Assembly: GCA_030601885.1 (NCBI GenBank)
Contig: JAUWAU010000003.1
Location: forward strand, 124,001-188,000
Length of the DNA: 64,000 nt
Direction of reading: 5' to 3'
Source of the DNA: Armatimonadota bacterium
Lineage (GTDB): Bacteria; Armatimonadota; Zipacnadia; JAUWAU01
The notes beneath the pieces were generated by a model. The model worked only from the letters and a program-made list of their open reading frames with translations. It was not told where the DNA came from and made no database searches. A program made the translations under genes and the position numbers. Shown piece by piece: positions 56,933-64,000 of this stretch (positions within the stretch are counted from its first letter, which is position 1; each line of letters starts with the position of its first letter).

Positions 56933-58670
56933 CCTTTCTCCGGGCTGCTGCCGCGAGCAGCTCGGCAGCGTGTTCCTGGGTGGATTTGCCCGTCTCCTGC
57001 CCCCCGAGCATGCGGGCGATTTCTGCCAGGCGCTCCTCGCCCTCGAGCACCTGCGCCGACACCACCGTGCGGCCACCACGAACGCGCTTGTCCACGCGCA
57101 GATGCAGATCGGCCATGGAGGCGATCTGCGGGAAGTGGGTCACGCACAGCACCTGCGCCTTGGCTGCCACCTCGCTGAGCTTCCGGCCAATCCCGACCGC
57201 CGTGTCGGCGCCGATGCCGGCATCGATCTCGTCGAAAACGAGCGTCGGGATCTCCGCCGCGCGCGAACAGATGGACTTGAAGGCCAGCATGAGTCGGGAC
57301 AACTCGCCGCCGGAGGCCACCTTCCCCAGCGGCTTGGGTTCCTCGCCCGGGTTGGCGCTGAACCCGAAGCTCACCACGTCCAGGCCGAGCGGCCCAATGC
57401 CACACCGGCTCCCGTCGGACAGGGATACAGCAGCGTCTTCGTCCGTTATCGGTCGCGGCTCCAGCCAGACCCGGAAGACCGCCTTTTGCATACCCAGCTC
57501 GCGGAGTTGTCGCGCCATGGTCCGCTCAAGACGCCGCCCAAGCCGCCTGCGCGCCTCCGACAAGCGCTCGCCAACGGCAGCCACCTCGGCAGAGCACTCC
57601 GCCAGAAGAGCTGTCAGCTCTTCGATCCGCTGCTCGCTGGATGCGATGGCCTCGATCTGCTTGGCGGCAGCGTCCCGCAGGCCCAGTATCTCCTCCACGC
57701 TGTCGCCATATTTCCGCTTTAGCCGGGCGAGCTCGTCGAGCCGCCCCTCAATCTGCTCCAGGCGTTTGGGGTTGGCCTCGAGGGTCTCCATATACGAGGC
57801 AAGCTCCGCCGCAACATCCTGGGCCAAGACGAAGGCAGTGTCTACGTTGCGCTGCGCGCCGCTGAGCGCGTCGTCCAGTTCGGAGAGCTTCGCGAACTCC
57901 TGCTGCGCGGCGCCGAGGCAGTCGAGGGCACTCGCATTCGTGCTGCCATCAGCGGAGAGCGCCGTCCGGGCCGCCTGAGCCATCTCACGCAAGCGCTCTG
58001 CGTTGCCCAGCCGTCTCCCTTCGGCGCGCAGCTGCTCCTCTTCACCAGGACGCAGGCTCGCCGCGTCGATCTCCGACACCTGAAAGCGGAGCAAGTCCAG
58101 CCTCTGGCACTTCTCTCGTTCGCTCTGCCGCAGCGCACGGAGCTCGCCACGCAGGCTTTCCCAATGGCCGTAGGCATCCTCGTAGGCCGCCGTACGTTTG
58201 GCGTGCTCGTGCCCACCAAAGACGTCCAGGAAGGAGATGTGATTCCGCTCCCTGATGAGGGCCTGATGCTCGTGCTGGCCGTGGACGTCAACGAGTTGGT
58301 CGCCAACGGCTCTGAGCAGAGACAGTGCGATGGCGCGGCCATTGATCCACGCACGACTACGGCTGGCCCGACTCAGCCGTCTACTCAGGATGATCGCCCC
58401 GTCGTCCTCCGGATCAATGCCCGCGTCGCTGAGTTGGCGCAGGGCGCGCTCGCACGTGCGCGCATGGAAGACGGCATCGATCCGCGCCTCCGGCTGGCCG
58501 CTCCGGATGGCTTCCGACGGCGCGCGCTCCCCGAGAGCGGCGCCGATGGCATCGATGATGATGGATTTCCCGGCTCCGGTCTCCCCCGTCAGGACGCAGA
58601 ACCCCTCGCGGAATTGCAGCTTCAGGGCATCGATCAGCGCGAAATTCTCCACGGAGAGTTCAACGAGCAT
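56913..58670 (-). CDS. recN: DNA repair ATPase RecN
   Basis: 585 residues from ATG at 58670, which gives the canonical MLVELSVENFALIDALKLQF start; earlier in-frame codons lack family similarity. SMC-like ATPase with Walker A GETGAGKS (29-36), coiled-coil arms (ARLKRKYGDSVEEILGLRDA region), the ABC signature KVASGGELSRLMLA, and Walker B TLVFDEIDAGIGADTA, then VLCVTHFPQIA. It acts in double-strand-break repair. The last codons (AVASGQ, stop TGA) are encoded by the heptamer repeat, a situation also seen for ahbC. Confidence 0.95.
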   Translation of the reverse strand: MLVELSVENFALIDALKLQFREGFCVLTGETGAGKSIIIDAIGAALGERAPSEAIRSGQPEARIDAVFHARTCERALRQLSDAGIDPEDDGAIILSRRLSRASRSRAWINGRAIALSLLRAVGDQLVDVHGQHEHQALIRERNHISFLDVFGGHEHAKRTAAYEDAYGHWESLRGELRALRQSEREKCQRLDLLRFQVSEIDAASLRPGEEEQLRAEGRRLGNAERLREMAQAARTALSADGSTNASALDCLGAAQQEFAKLSELDDALSGAQRNVDTAFVLAQDVAAELASYMETLEANPKRLEQIEGRLDELARLKRKYGDSVEEILGLRDAAAKQIEAIASSEQRIEELTALLAECSAEVAAVGERLSEARRRLGRRLERTMARQLRELGMQKAVFRVWLEPRPITDEDAAVSLSDGSRCGIGPLGLDVVSFGFSANPGEEPKPLGKVASGGELSRLMLAFKSICSRAAEIPTLVFDEIDAGIGADTAVGIGRKLSEVAAKAQVLCVTHFPQIASMADLHLRVDKRVRGGRTVVSAQVLEGEERLAEIARMLGGQETGKSTQEHAAELLAAAARRKAVASGQ

Positions 58671-58722
58671 GACACCGGTCTCGCCGCGAGTCTCGCCGCC
58701 ACTGCCGGGCAACGCATCTGCC

Positions 58723-59556
58723 TCAGAACAACTTGGTCCGCGCTTTGTGGTAGAAGGACTCCCCGTCGAGGCGAACGAGCTTCAGGCTGTGTTCGGACTG
58801 CGTCACCACGACCTCATCACCCACGGCCATCCGGTGACGGATCTGCCCATCGATGCTGAGACGCAGGTCGGCGCGCTCAACGTCACGTGCCCCTACCGCC
58901 ACTCTGACCGTCGCGTCGGCCGGAACGACCATTGGGCGTCGGCGCAGCGTATGTGGCGAGATGGGCACAATAATCGTCGCCGGCAGGCGCGGATCCACTA
59001 TCGGCCCGCCGACCGAGAGGCTGTACGCCGTGGAACCGGTGGCCGTGGCCACGATCAGCCCGTCGCCCTCGTAGGTTGCTACGTGCTCGTGCTCGACGAA
59101 CACCGCAGTCTCGGCCAGTGGCGACTCGATGCTCCGCTGCATGACAGCGTCGTTGACGGCCAACGACTCAAGTACCGTCTCATCGCCGCGCATTAGGCGA
59201 ACGCGGAGCAGCGGACGGAGCTCTATGTCCAGTTCCCCCCGGGTGAGACTATCCAGGCGCTCCCGGAGTATGTCGTAGCTGGTCTGGGCCAGGAATCCCA
59301 GGCTGCCCATTGCCACGCCCAGTACCGGGATCCCCCGCGGGGCCGCTTCCCGCGCTACGGCCAGGAGCGAGCCGTCGCCCCCGAGCACAATGACGAGGTC
59401 GGTATCCAGCGCCGCATCAAACCTGTCGTCGTGGCGCGTTCGCGTCTGGGAAACCGTCTGGACGTCGGCCTGCGCCAGTCGCTTGGCGAGATCCCGGGCC
59501 GATTCAGTGGCCTGCGGCTTGTACGGCGCAGCCACGATGCCGACGCGCCGAATCAT
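58723..59556 (-). CDS. nadK: NAD kinase
   Basis: 277 residues from ATG at 59556 (GGAGGG 4-5 bases upstream); upstream extension overlaps the TPR gene and is not conserved in character. GGDGSLL (59-65) is the diacylglycerol-kinase-like phosphate loop of NadK. GSLGFLAQ, AVNDAVMQRS, ATATGSTAYSLSVGGPIVDP and VVPADATVRV follow as expected. It phosphorylates NAD to NADP. It sits directly upstream of recN, a gene order common in Gram-positive and Terrabacteria genomes. Confidence 0.95.
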   Translation of the reverse strand: MIRRVGIVAAPYKPQATESARDLAKRLAQADVQTVSQTRTRHDDRFDAALDTDLVIVLGGDGSLLAVAREAAPRGIPVLGVAMGSLGFLAQTSYDILRERLDSLTRGELDIELRPLLRVRLMRGDETVLESLAVNDAVMQRSIESPLAETAVFVEHEHVATYEGDGLIVATATGSTAYSLSVGGPIVDPRLPATIIVPISPHTLRRRPMVVPADATVRVAVGARDVERADLRLSIDGQIRHRMAVGDEVVVTQSEHSLKLVRLDGESFYHKARTKLF

Positions 59557-59570
59557 GGGGCCCTCCAAGT

Positions 59571-61040
59571 CTAGCCTGTCGCCGTCTCCGTCTCCACCGG
59601 CTCCGTGAGACGTCGAAGATTCTGCTTGGCGTGCTCGTAATCCGGATCGATGGCCAACGCACGTCGGTACTGCTCGATGGCTTCCGACTTCTTCCCGAGT
59701 TTCTCGTAAGCGACCCCCAGATTGTTGCATGCGTACTTGTACTTGCTGTCCGCGTGCAGGGCCATCTTGAGGTGCGACACGGCCTCATCCAGATCTCCGC
59801 GGCTCATGTATATGAGCGCAACGTTATTATGCGCGTCCACGTTCGTGCGGTCCAACTCCAGCCCGCGCAGGTACTCCGCCAGCGCTTCATCAGGCATATC
59901 GCGGTCGTAGTACGCGTTCGCCAATCCGATGTGCGGCGTCGCTCGCGTGCCGAACTTGGCAGCCAATAGCTTCCATTGCTCGAACGCCTTGTCGGTCTCA
60001 GCGGCCTTCTCGTAGGCGATGGCGAGATTCAGCGCGGCCAGGTAGAAGCCTGTACTCTCCGCCGAGGCTTTGCTGAACAGCTCGATAGCCTTCTGCGTAT
60101 CGCCTTGCTGAAAACGGACCCAACCCAGGTTGCTGAGGCACTCCGGTTCGTCCGATTTGATCCTCAGGGCCGCTTCGTAGGCCGTGCCGGCCTCCGGATA
60201 CTGCTCGGTGTAGGCGAGGGCGAGGCCCAGGTAATAATGCGGGAGGAATTCCTCGGGTTTTGCCGCTGCCGCCGCGCGCAGATGCTGCAGCGCCGCACCG
60301 TACTGCTTCTGCATGAACAGAGCGATCCCCAGGCCGAGCTGCGCCTCGAAGGTGTGTGGCCCCTCCGGACGCTTCAGCGCCTCACCGTAATGCTCGGCGG
60401 CCGTTTGGAAGCTCTGCTTTCGCAGATGCAGAGTTCCGAGGGCTGTGTGCACCAGTTCGTCGTCGGGCTCGATCTCCGCGGCTGCCTTATACTCCCGGAT
60501 AGCCTTGTCGGTGTTACCGGAGTTCTCGAGCGCCTTCCCGAAGTCCCGGTGCACATCCGCGTCGTTGCTATTGATGGCTATAGATCTATTGTATTCGTTG
60601 AATGACTCGCTCCAGCGCCGCTGCCGGGCGTAGAGATTGGCGAGATTGTAGTGGGCCTCGAAGTAATCCTGCTTTTGCTCGATGGCCGCCTGGTAGTGCT
60701 TCTCCGCCGACGCCATGTCGTCCGTGTCGAAGTAGGCATTGCCAAGGTTGTTGCGCACAATCGGATCGGCTGGGTCGATCTCGGCCGCCTTCGCCAGGTG
60801 CCGCACCGCCTCGTCTGGCTGCTGGAGCTGCAGACAGACAAAGCCAAGCCACGCGAGGCACGCCTGGCTGTCAGGGCCCTCCTCGTACGCTTTCAGGAGC
60901 TCCGCCTTCGCCTCCGCCATCTGCCCCTCTTGCGCCAGTCGCGCCCCCGCCTGGAGGTGCGACTCTTGCGCCTGGAGTCCAACTGCGAGCACGAGGGTTG
61001 CGACCGCTGAAGTTGTGAGCGCTGCTATGGGTCGTTTCAC
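59571..61040 (-). CDS. Exported TPR-repeat protein
   Basis: 489 residues from GTG at 61040 (GGAGGAG 8 bases upstream). Signal peptide KRPIAALTTSAVATLVLAVG ending near LQAQE. The rest is about 12 consecutive tetratricopeptide repeats of 34 residues (for example AVRHLAKAAEIDPADPIVRN; AIREYKAAAEIEPDDELVHT; AIEQYRRALAIDPDYEHAKQ). It should be periplasmic and act as a scaffold. It lies between dxs and nadK in an otherwise housekeeping cluster. No partner is identified. Confidence 0.85.
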   Translation of the reverse strand: MKRPIAALTTSAVATLVLAVGLQAQESHLQAGARLAQEGQMAEAKAELLKAYEEGPDSQACLAWLGFVCLQLQQPDEAVRHLAKAAEIDPADPIVRNNLGNAYFDTDDMASAEKHYQAAIEQKQDYFEAHYNLANLYARQRRWSESFNEYNRSIAINSNDADVHRDFGKALENSGNTDKAIREYKAAAEIEPDDELVHTALGTLHLRKQSFQTAAEHYGEALKRPEGPHTFEAQLGLGIALFMQKQYGAALQHLRAAAAAKPEEFLPHYYLGLALAYTEQYPEAGTAYEAALRIKSDEPECLSNLGWVRFQQGDTQKAIELFSKASAESTGFYLAALNLAIAYEKAAETDKAFEQWKLLAAKFGTRATPHIGLANAYYDRDMPDEALAEYLRGLELDRTNVDAHNNVALIYMSRGDLDEAVSHLKMALHADSKYKYACNNLGVAYEKLGKKSEAIEQYRRALAIDPDYEHAKQNLRRLTEPVETETATG

Positions 61041-61139
61041 TGTCACATCTCCTCCCCCCGACATGGAATCGGCGGTTTGATACTGCAGGGAAACTCCGTT
61101 GCTCGGCAGGCCGTGCCGGGCAGCGTTCCCGGTTGCCAC

Positions 61140-63050
61140 TCACAGCCTGGACTCGACGGGCAGCGAGATCCGGCCACCGTGCACCCCGCACAGACGTCGC
61201 ACCGCATCGGCGATCCCCGCAGCGTCGATCCCATACCGGGCACGCAGATGGTCGGCCTCACCGTGCTCGATGAACCTGTCCGGTAAGCCGACTCGCAGCA
61301 GATCGACGCCGGACACGCCCCTGGTGTTCAGAAGCTCCACAACGCCGGCCCCGAAGCCTCCGGCGAGGCTGTTCTCCTCAGCCGTCACAACTCGGCGGGC
61401 GTCCGCGGCCGCCTCGACGAAAGACTCCTCGTGCAGCGGCCTGGCAAACCTACAATTCAACACGCCCACGTGGAGTCCCTCTGTCTCCAGCTCAACCGCC
61501 GCCTCCAGCGCCGACGCGACGGTGGAGCCGATGGCCATTACGGTGCAGTCCGCGCCTTCGCGCAGCACTGCGGGTCGGCCCAGTGCAAAGGGCGGCTGTG
61601 AGCTGTCGGATGGGAGCCGGGCGGCCGGCCCTCGCGGATAGCGGATGGCAACCGGGCTGCCGAGGCGTACGGCGTACCGGAGCGCTGCGCGCAGCTCTGC
61701 CGCACTCGCCGGGGCAATGACGACCATATTCGGCATCGGCCGCAGATACGACAGATCGAATACGCCATGGTGCGTCGGCCCGTCTTCGCCCACCAATCCC
61801 GCCCGGTCGATGGCAAACACCACCGGCAGATGCTGCAGGCACACGTCGTGCAGTATCTGATCGTAGGCGCGCTGCAGGAAGGTGGAATAGATGGCCACGA
61901 TGGGTCGCGCGCCGGCGCGTGCCAGACCCGCCGCGAAGGTCACCGCGTGCTCCTCCGCCATGCCGACGTCGAAGCACCGGGCGGGGAAGCGGGCTGCCAG
62001 CTTCTCCATGCCGGTGCCATCTGCCATCGCCGCCGTTATCCCGACGATCCGCTCATCATCCTCTGCCAGCTCGATGGCTGCCTCAGCCAGCACGTCCCCG
62101 TAACTCGGCTTTGCCTCTGTTCTGTACTTGCGCCCGGTGGCCACATCGAAGGGGGAGGTGCCATGCCATTTCTCCGGCTTTTTCTCTGCCGGAGCATAGC
62201 CCTTGCCCTTTTGCGTGAGCACGTGGACGAGCACCGGGCCGCCGAGGTCGCGCGCGTGTGCGAAGATGTCGCGCATCCGCTCGATACTGTGCCCGGCTAT
62301 TGGCCCCAGATAGGTGAATCCCAACTCCTCGAAGAGCATGCCGGGCACCAGAAGCTGCTTCACACCGCCCTTGAGCCGCTCCACCATCTCCAGCATGGCC
62401 GGTCCCATGGGCAGACGCTGCATGACGGTTTCGAACTCCTCGCGCGCCCTGACGTAGTGGGGATCGGTGCGAAGCCTGCTGAGATAGTCCGCCATCGCCC
62501 CAATGTTCCGCGAGATGGACATTTCGTTGTCGTTGAGGACAACCAGCAAGTCCGTCCCGAGGTGGCCGGCCTGATTCAGGCCCGCCATAGCCAGGCCCCC
62601 CGACAGGGCGCCGTCGCCCAATACGGCGACAATCACCTCGTCCGTGCCATGCAGATCGCGGGCCACCGCCATGCCGAGCGCCGCCGAGATGGCCGTGCTG
62701 CCGTGGCCGGTCATGAAATGGTCGTGTTCGCTCTCGTGCGGGTTGCTGAAGCCGGTCAAGCCACCCCACTGTCGCAGCGTGTCGAACCGCTCCCGCCGGC
62801 CCGTGAGCAGCTTGTGCACGTAGCTTTGGTGGCTCACGTCCCAGATGATCTTGTCCTTCGGGCTGTCCAGGACGAGGTGCAGTGCCATCGTGAGCTCCAC
62901 GACGCCCAGATTCGAGGCAAGATGCCCGCCGAGCCTGGCCGTTGTGCCTATAAGCAGCTCCCGGATCTCCGCCGCCAGCGCGATGAGTTGAGCGTCGGAG
63001 AGCTTCCGGAGATCAGCGGGCTGATCGATTCGGTCGAGGTGCTGTGACAT
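61140..63050 (-). CDS. dxs: 1-deoxy-D-xylulose-5-phosphate synthase
   Basis: 636 residues, ATG at 63050. First enzyme of the MEP isoprenoid pathway, thiamine-diphosphate-dependent. HLASNLGVVELTMALHLVLD, GDGALSGGLAMAGLNQAGHL and VLNDNEMSISRNIGAM form the TPP site. HVLTQKGKGYAPAE and the transketolase-type second half (DVGMAEEHAVTFAAGLA; DRAGLVGEDGPTHHGVFDLS) follow. Length is standard. It follows xseB, the order seen in many bacteria (xseA-xseB-...-dxs). Confidence 0.96.
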   Translation of the reverse strand: MSQHLDRIDQPADLRKLSDAQLIALAAEIRELLIGTTARLGGHLASNLGVVELTMALHLVLDSPKDKIIWDVSHQSYVHKLLTGRRERFDTLRQWGGLTGFSNPHESEHDHFMTGHGSTAISAALGMAVARDLHGTDEVIVAVLGDGALSGGLAMAGLNQAGHLGTDLLVVLNDNEMSISRNIGAMADYLSRLRTDPHYVRAREEFETVMQRLPMGPAMLEMVERLKGGVKQLLVPGMLFEELGFTYLGPIAGHSIERMRDIFAHARDLGGPVLVHVLTQKGKGYAPAEKKPEKWHGTSPFDVATGRKYRTEAKPSYGDVLAEAAIELAEDDERIVGITAAMADGTGMEKLAARFPARCFDVGMAEEHAVTFAAGLARAGARPIVAIYSTFLQRAYDQILHDVCLQHLPVVFAIDRAGLVGEDGPTHHGVFDLSYLRPMPNMVVIAPASAAELRAALRYAVRLGSPVAIRYPRGPAARLPSDSSQPPFALGRPAVLREGADCTVMAIGSTVASALEAAVELETEGLHVGVLNCRFARPLHEESFVEAAADARRVVTAEENSLAGGFGAGVVELLNTRGVSGVDLLRVGLPDRFIEHGEADHLRARYGIDAAGIADAVRRLCGVHGGRISLPVESRL

Positions 63051-63114
63051 CGCCTGTGGTCATCCCTACGATGCGGTGCCACATCTGGGCCCGAGGAGCA
63101 CCCAGACGGGGCTG

Positions 63115-63399
63115 CTATGGATTCCGGCCGCCTTCGTCGAGGGGCTCGACGCGGGGGGCTCCCTCTTCCGTGCTGACGACTTTCTCAATGCGTGCCGCGG
63201 CCGCGTCGAGCTTCTCACGGCATGCTTTCACCAGCTTCATGCCGCGCTCGTAGAAAGCCACCTGCTGCTCCAGCGTCAGGGCGCCGCCTTCGAGGTTCTC
63301 GACGGTGGCTTCCAATTCCTCGAGCGCCTTTTCGAAGGACATCTCGGCCGGCTCCTGCAGCGCCTCACCACCGAGCTCCGGGTCACTGGACCTGGTCAT
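63115..63399 (-). CDS. xseB: Exonuclease VII small subunit
   Basis: 94 residues. [40 protein letters not shown] and [11 protein letters not shown] form the two-helix XseB coiled coil. It starts in an ATGA overlap with xseA. N- and C-terminal tails are slightly longer than usual. Confidence 0.94.
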   Translation of the reverse strand: MTRSSDPELGGEALQEPAEMSFEKALEELEATVENLEGGALTLEQQVAFYERGMKLVKACREKLDAAAARIEKVVSTEEGAPRVEPLDEGGRNP

Positions 63400-64000
63400 G
63401 TGGCCACCTCCCCCAGCTCGGCTACGTCGGTCCCAGCCGTGCCATCGTGGAATCGCACATTGAGACGATCTCCGACGGACAATTGTTTCATCCGCGTGAT
63501 CAAGGCTCCGTCCACGGGGCGAAGGCAGAGCGCATAGCCACGTTCCAGCGTCTGTGCGGGGCCCAGCGCTTCCAGTCTATCGCAGAGGGCTTGCGTCCGC
63601 GCGCTGAGGCGCTCCAGCCGGTGGCTGTAGGCTCGATCCATGCGCGATGACAGCTCGTCAACGGCTTGTTCGGATTGCCGCAGGCGCTCAGCCGGGAAGC
63701 GAAGCGCCCGCCGCGCCGCCAATTGCTCCAACGTGATGCGGCGCCGCTCGAGCCCGCCCAGGAGCGCCAGTCGCAGGCGCTCGGACAACCCAGCGACAAG
63801 GGCGCGCAGCTCGGCCTGATCCGGCACCGCCAGCTCCGCCGCGGCCGACGGCGTCGGGGCGCGGAGATCGGCCACGAAGTCGGCGATGGTGAAGTCCGTT
63901 TCGTGCCCTACAGCGCTGATGACAGGCCGGGCGGATGCGTAGATGGCGCGCGCCACTATCTCTTCGTTGAAGGCCCACAAGTCCTCTATCGACCCGCCGC
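63396..64000 (-). CDS. xseA: Exonuclease VII large subunit (5' end outside window)
   Basis: About 200 C-terminal residues. [40 protein letters not shown] and [17 protein letters not shown] are the XseA active-site region. The following long helical segment ([20 protein letters not shown]) and the C-terminal tail ([24 protein letters not shown]) are typical. The OB-fold N-terminus is beyond the window edge. It degrades single-stranded DNA together with XseB. Confidence 0.94.
   Translation of the reverse strand, partial: GGSIEDLWAFNEEIVARAIYASARPVISAVGHETDFTIADFVADLRAPTPSAAAELAVPDQAELRALVAGLSERLRLALLGGLERRRITLEQLAARRALRFPAERLRQSEQAVDELSSRMDRAYSHRLERLSARTQALCDRLEALGPAQTLERGYALCLRPVDGALITRMKQLSVGDRLNVRFHDGTAGTDVAELGEVAT

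Overview
This window is 64 kb of high-GC chromosomal DNA. It contains no rRNA or tRNA gene that I can see, no CRISPR array and no recognisable transposase. The gene content points to an uncultured diderm bacterium that degrades polysaccharides. Evidence for this is a Tat-exported sulfatase, a heparinase-like lyase, glycosidase-like propeller and TIM-barrel proteins, two PmoA/DUF6807 proteins, a DUF5916 outer-membrane barrel and a DUF6785/6784 membrane protein. The SteA-SteB-MutS2 block next to recN, nadK, dxs and xseAB is an arrangement familiar from Terrabacteria. A diderm Terrabacteria lineage such as Armatimonadota would reconcile these signals, but this is inference from gene content only.

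Layout. Positions 1-5 kb (mostly minus) hold the sulfatase, an accessory DUF1828/1829 plus DUF6978 pair and the DUF6785 membrane protein. Positions 5-16 kb hold a small anchored protein, a two-gene ABC exporter, the NAD(P)HX repair enzyme Nnr, a REC-GGDDF regulator, a TPR protein and a HEAT-repeat exported protein. Positions 15-30 kb are a loose saccharide-utilisation region: barrel protein, anchored TIM-barrel protein, tandem PmoA genes, Tat-exported sugar isomerase, heparinase, DUF5916 protein and a beta-propeller glycosidase flanked by 340-370 bp direct repeats. Positions 30.8-32.7 kb hold two accessory genes, one with a PD-(D/E)XK-like nuclease motif, followed by a repeat island. Positions 33-39.6 kb hold an M48 protease and two PPi-type phosphofructokinases separated by a wHTH-MNT/HEPN toxin-antitoxin pair with a perfect palindromic operator.

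Positions 40-48.9 kb form one tightly coupled plus-strand cluster: korDABC (2-oxoacid:ferredoxin oxidoreductase), sucCD, a NifV/Re-citrate-synthase-like enzyme, and AhbC and AhbD of the siroheme-dependent haem pathway. It links ferredoxin-dependent TCA-type carbon metabolism to an anaerobic haem route. Positions 49-64 kb return to housekeeping genes: a UroD-like protein, small envelope proteins, mutS2, a MraY-like protein, steB, steA, recN, nadK, a TPR protein, dxs, xseB and xseA (truncated by the window end).

The most distinctive property of the window is its dispersed repeats: a CAGTGRT heptamer family, GC-rich hairpins with variable stems followed by a constant CTACA tail, a GTGCCACGG hairpin family and purine-rich GGCAAAGG runs. 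They are not confined to intergenic DNA. One composite copy sits in frame inside ahbD, heptamer copies supply the last codons and stop of ahbC and recN, and a purine-rich copy encodes the start of a lipoprotein signal peptide.
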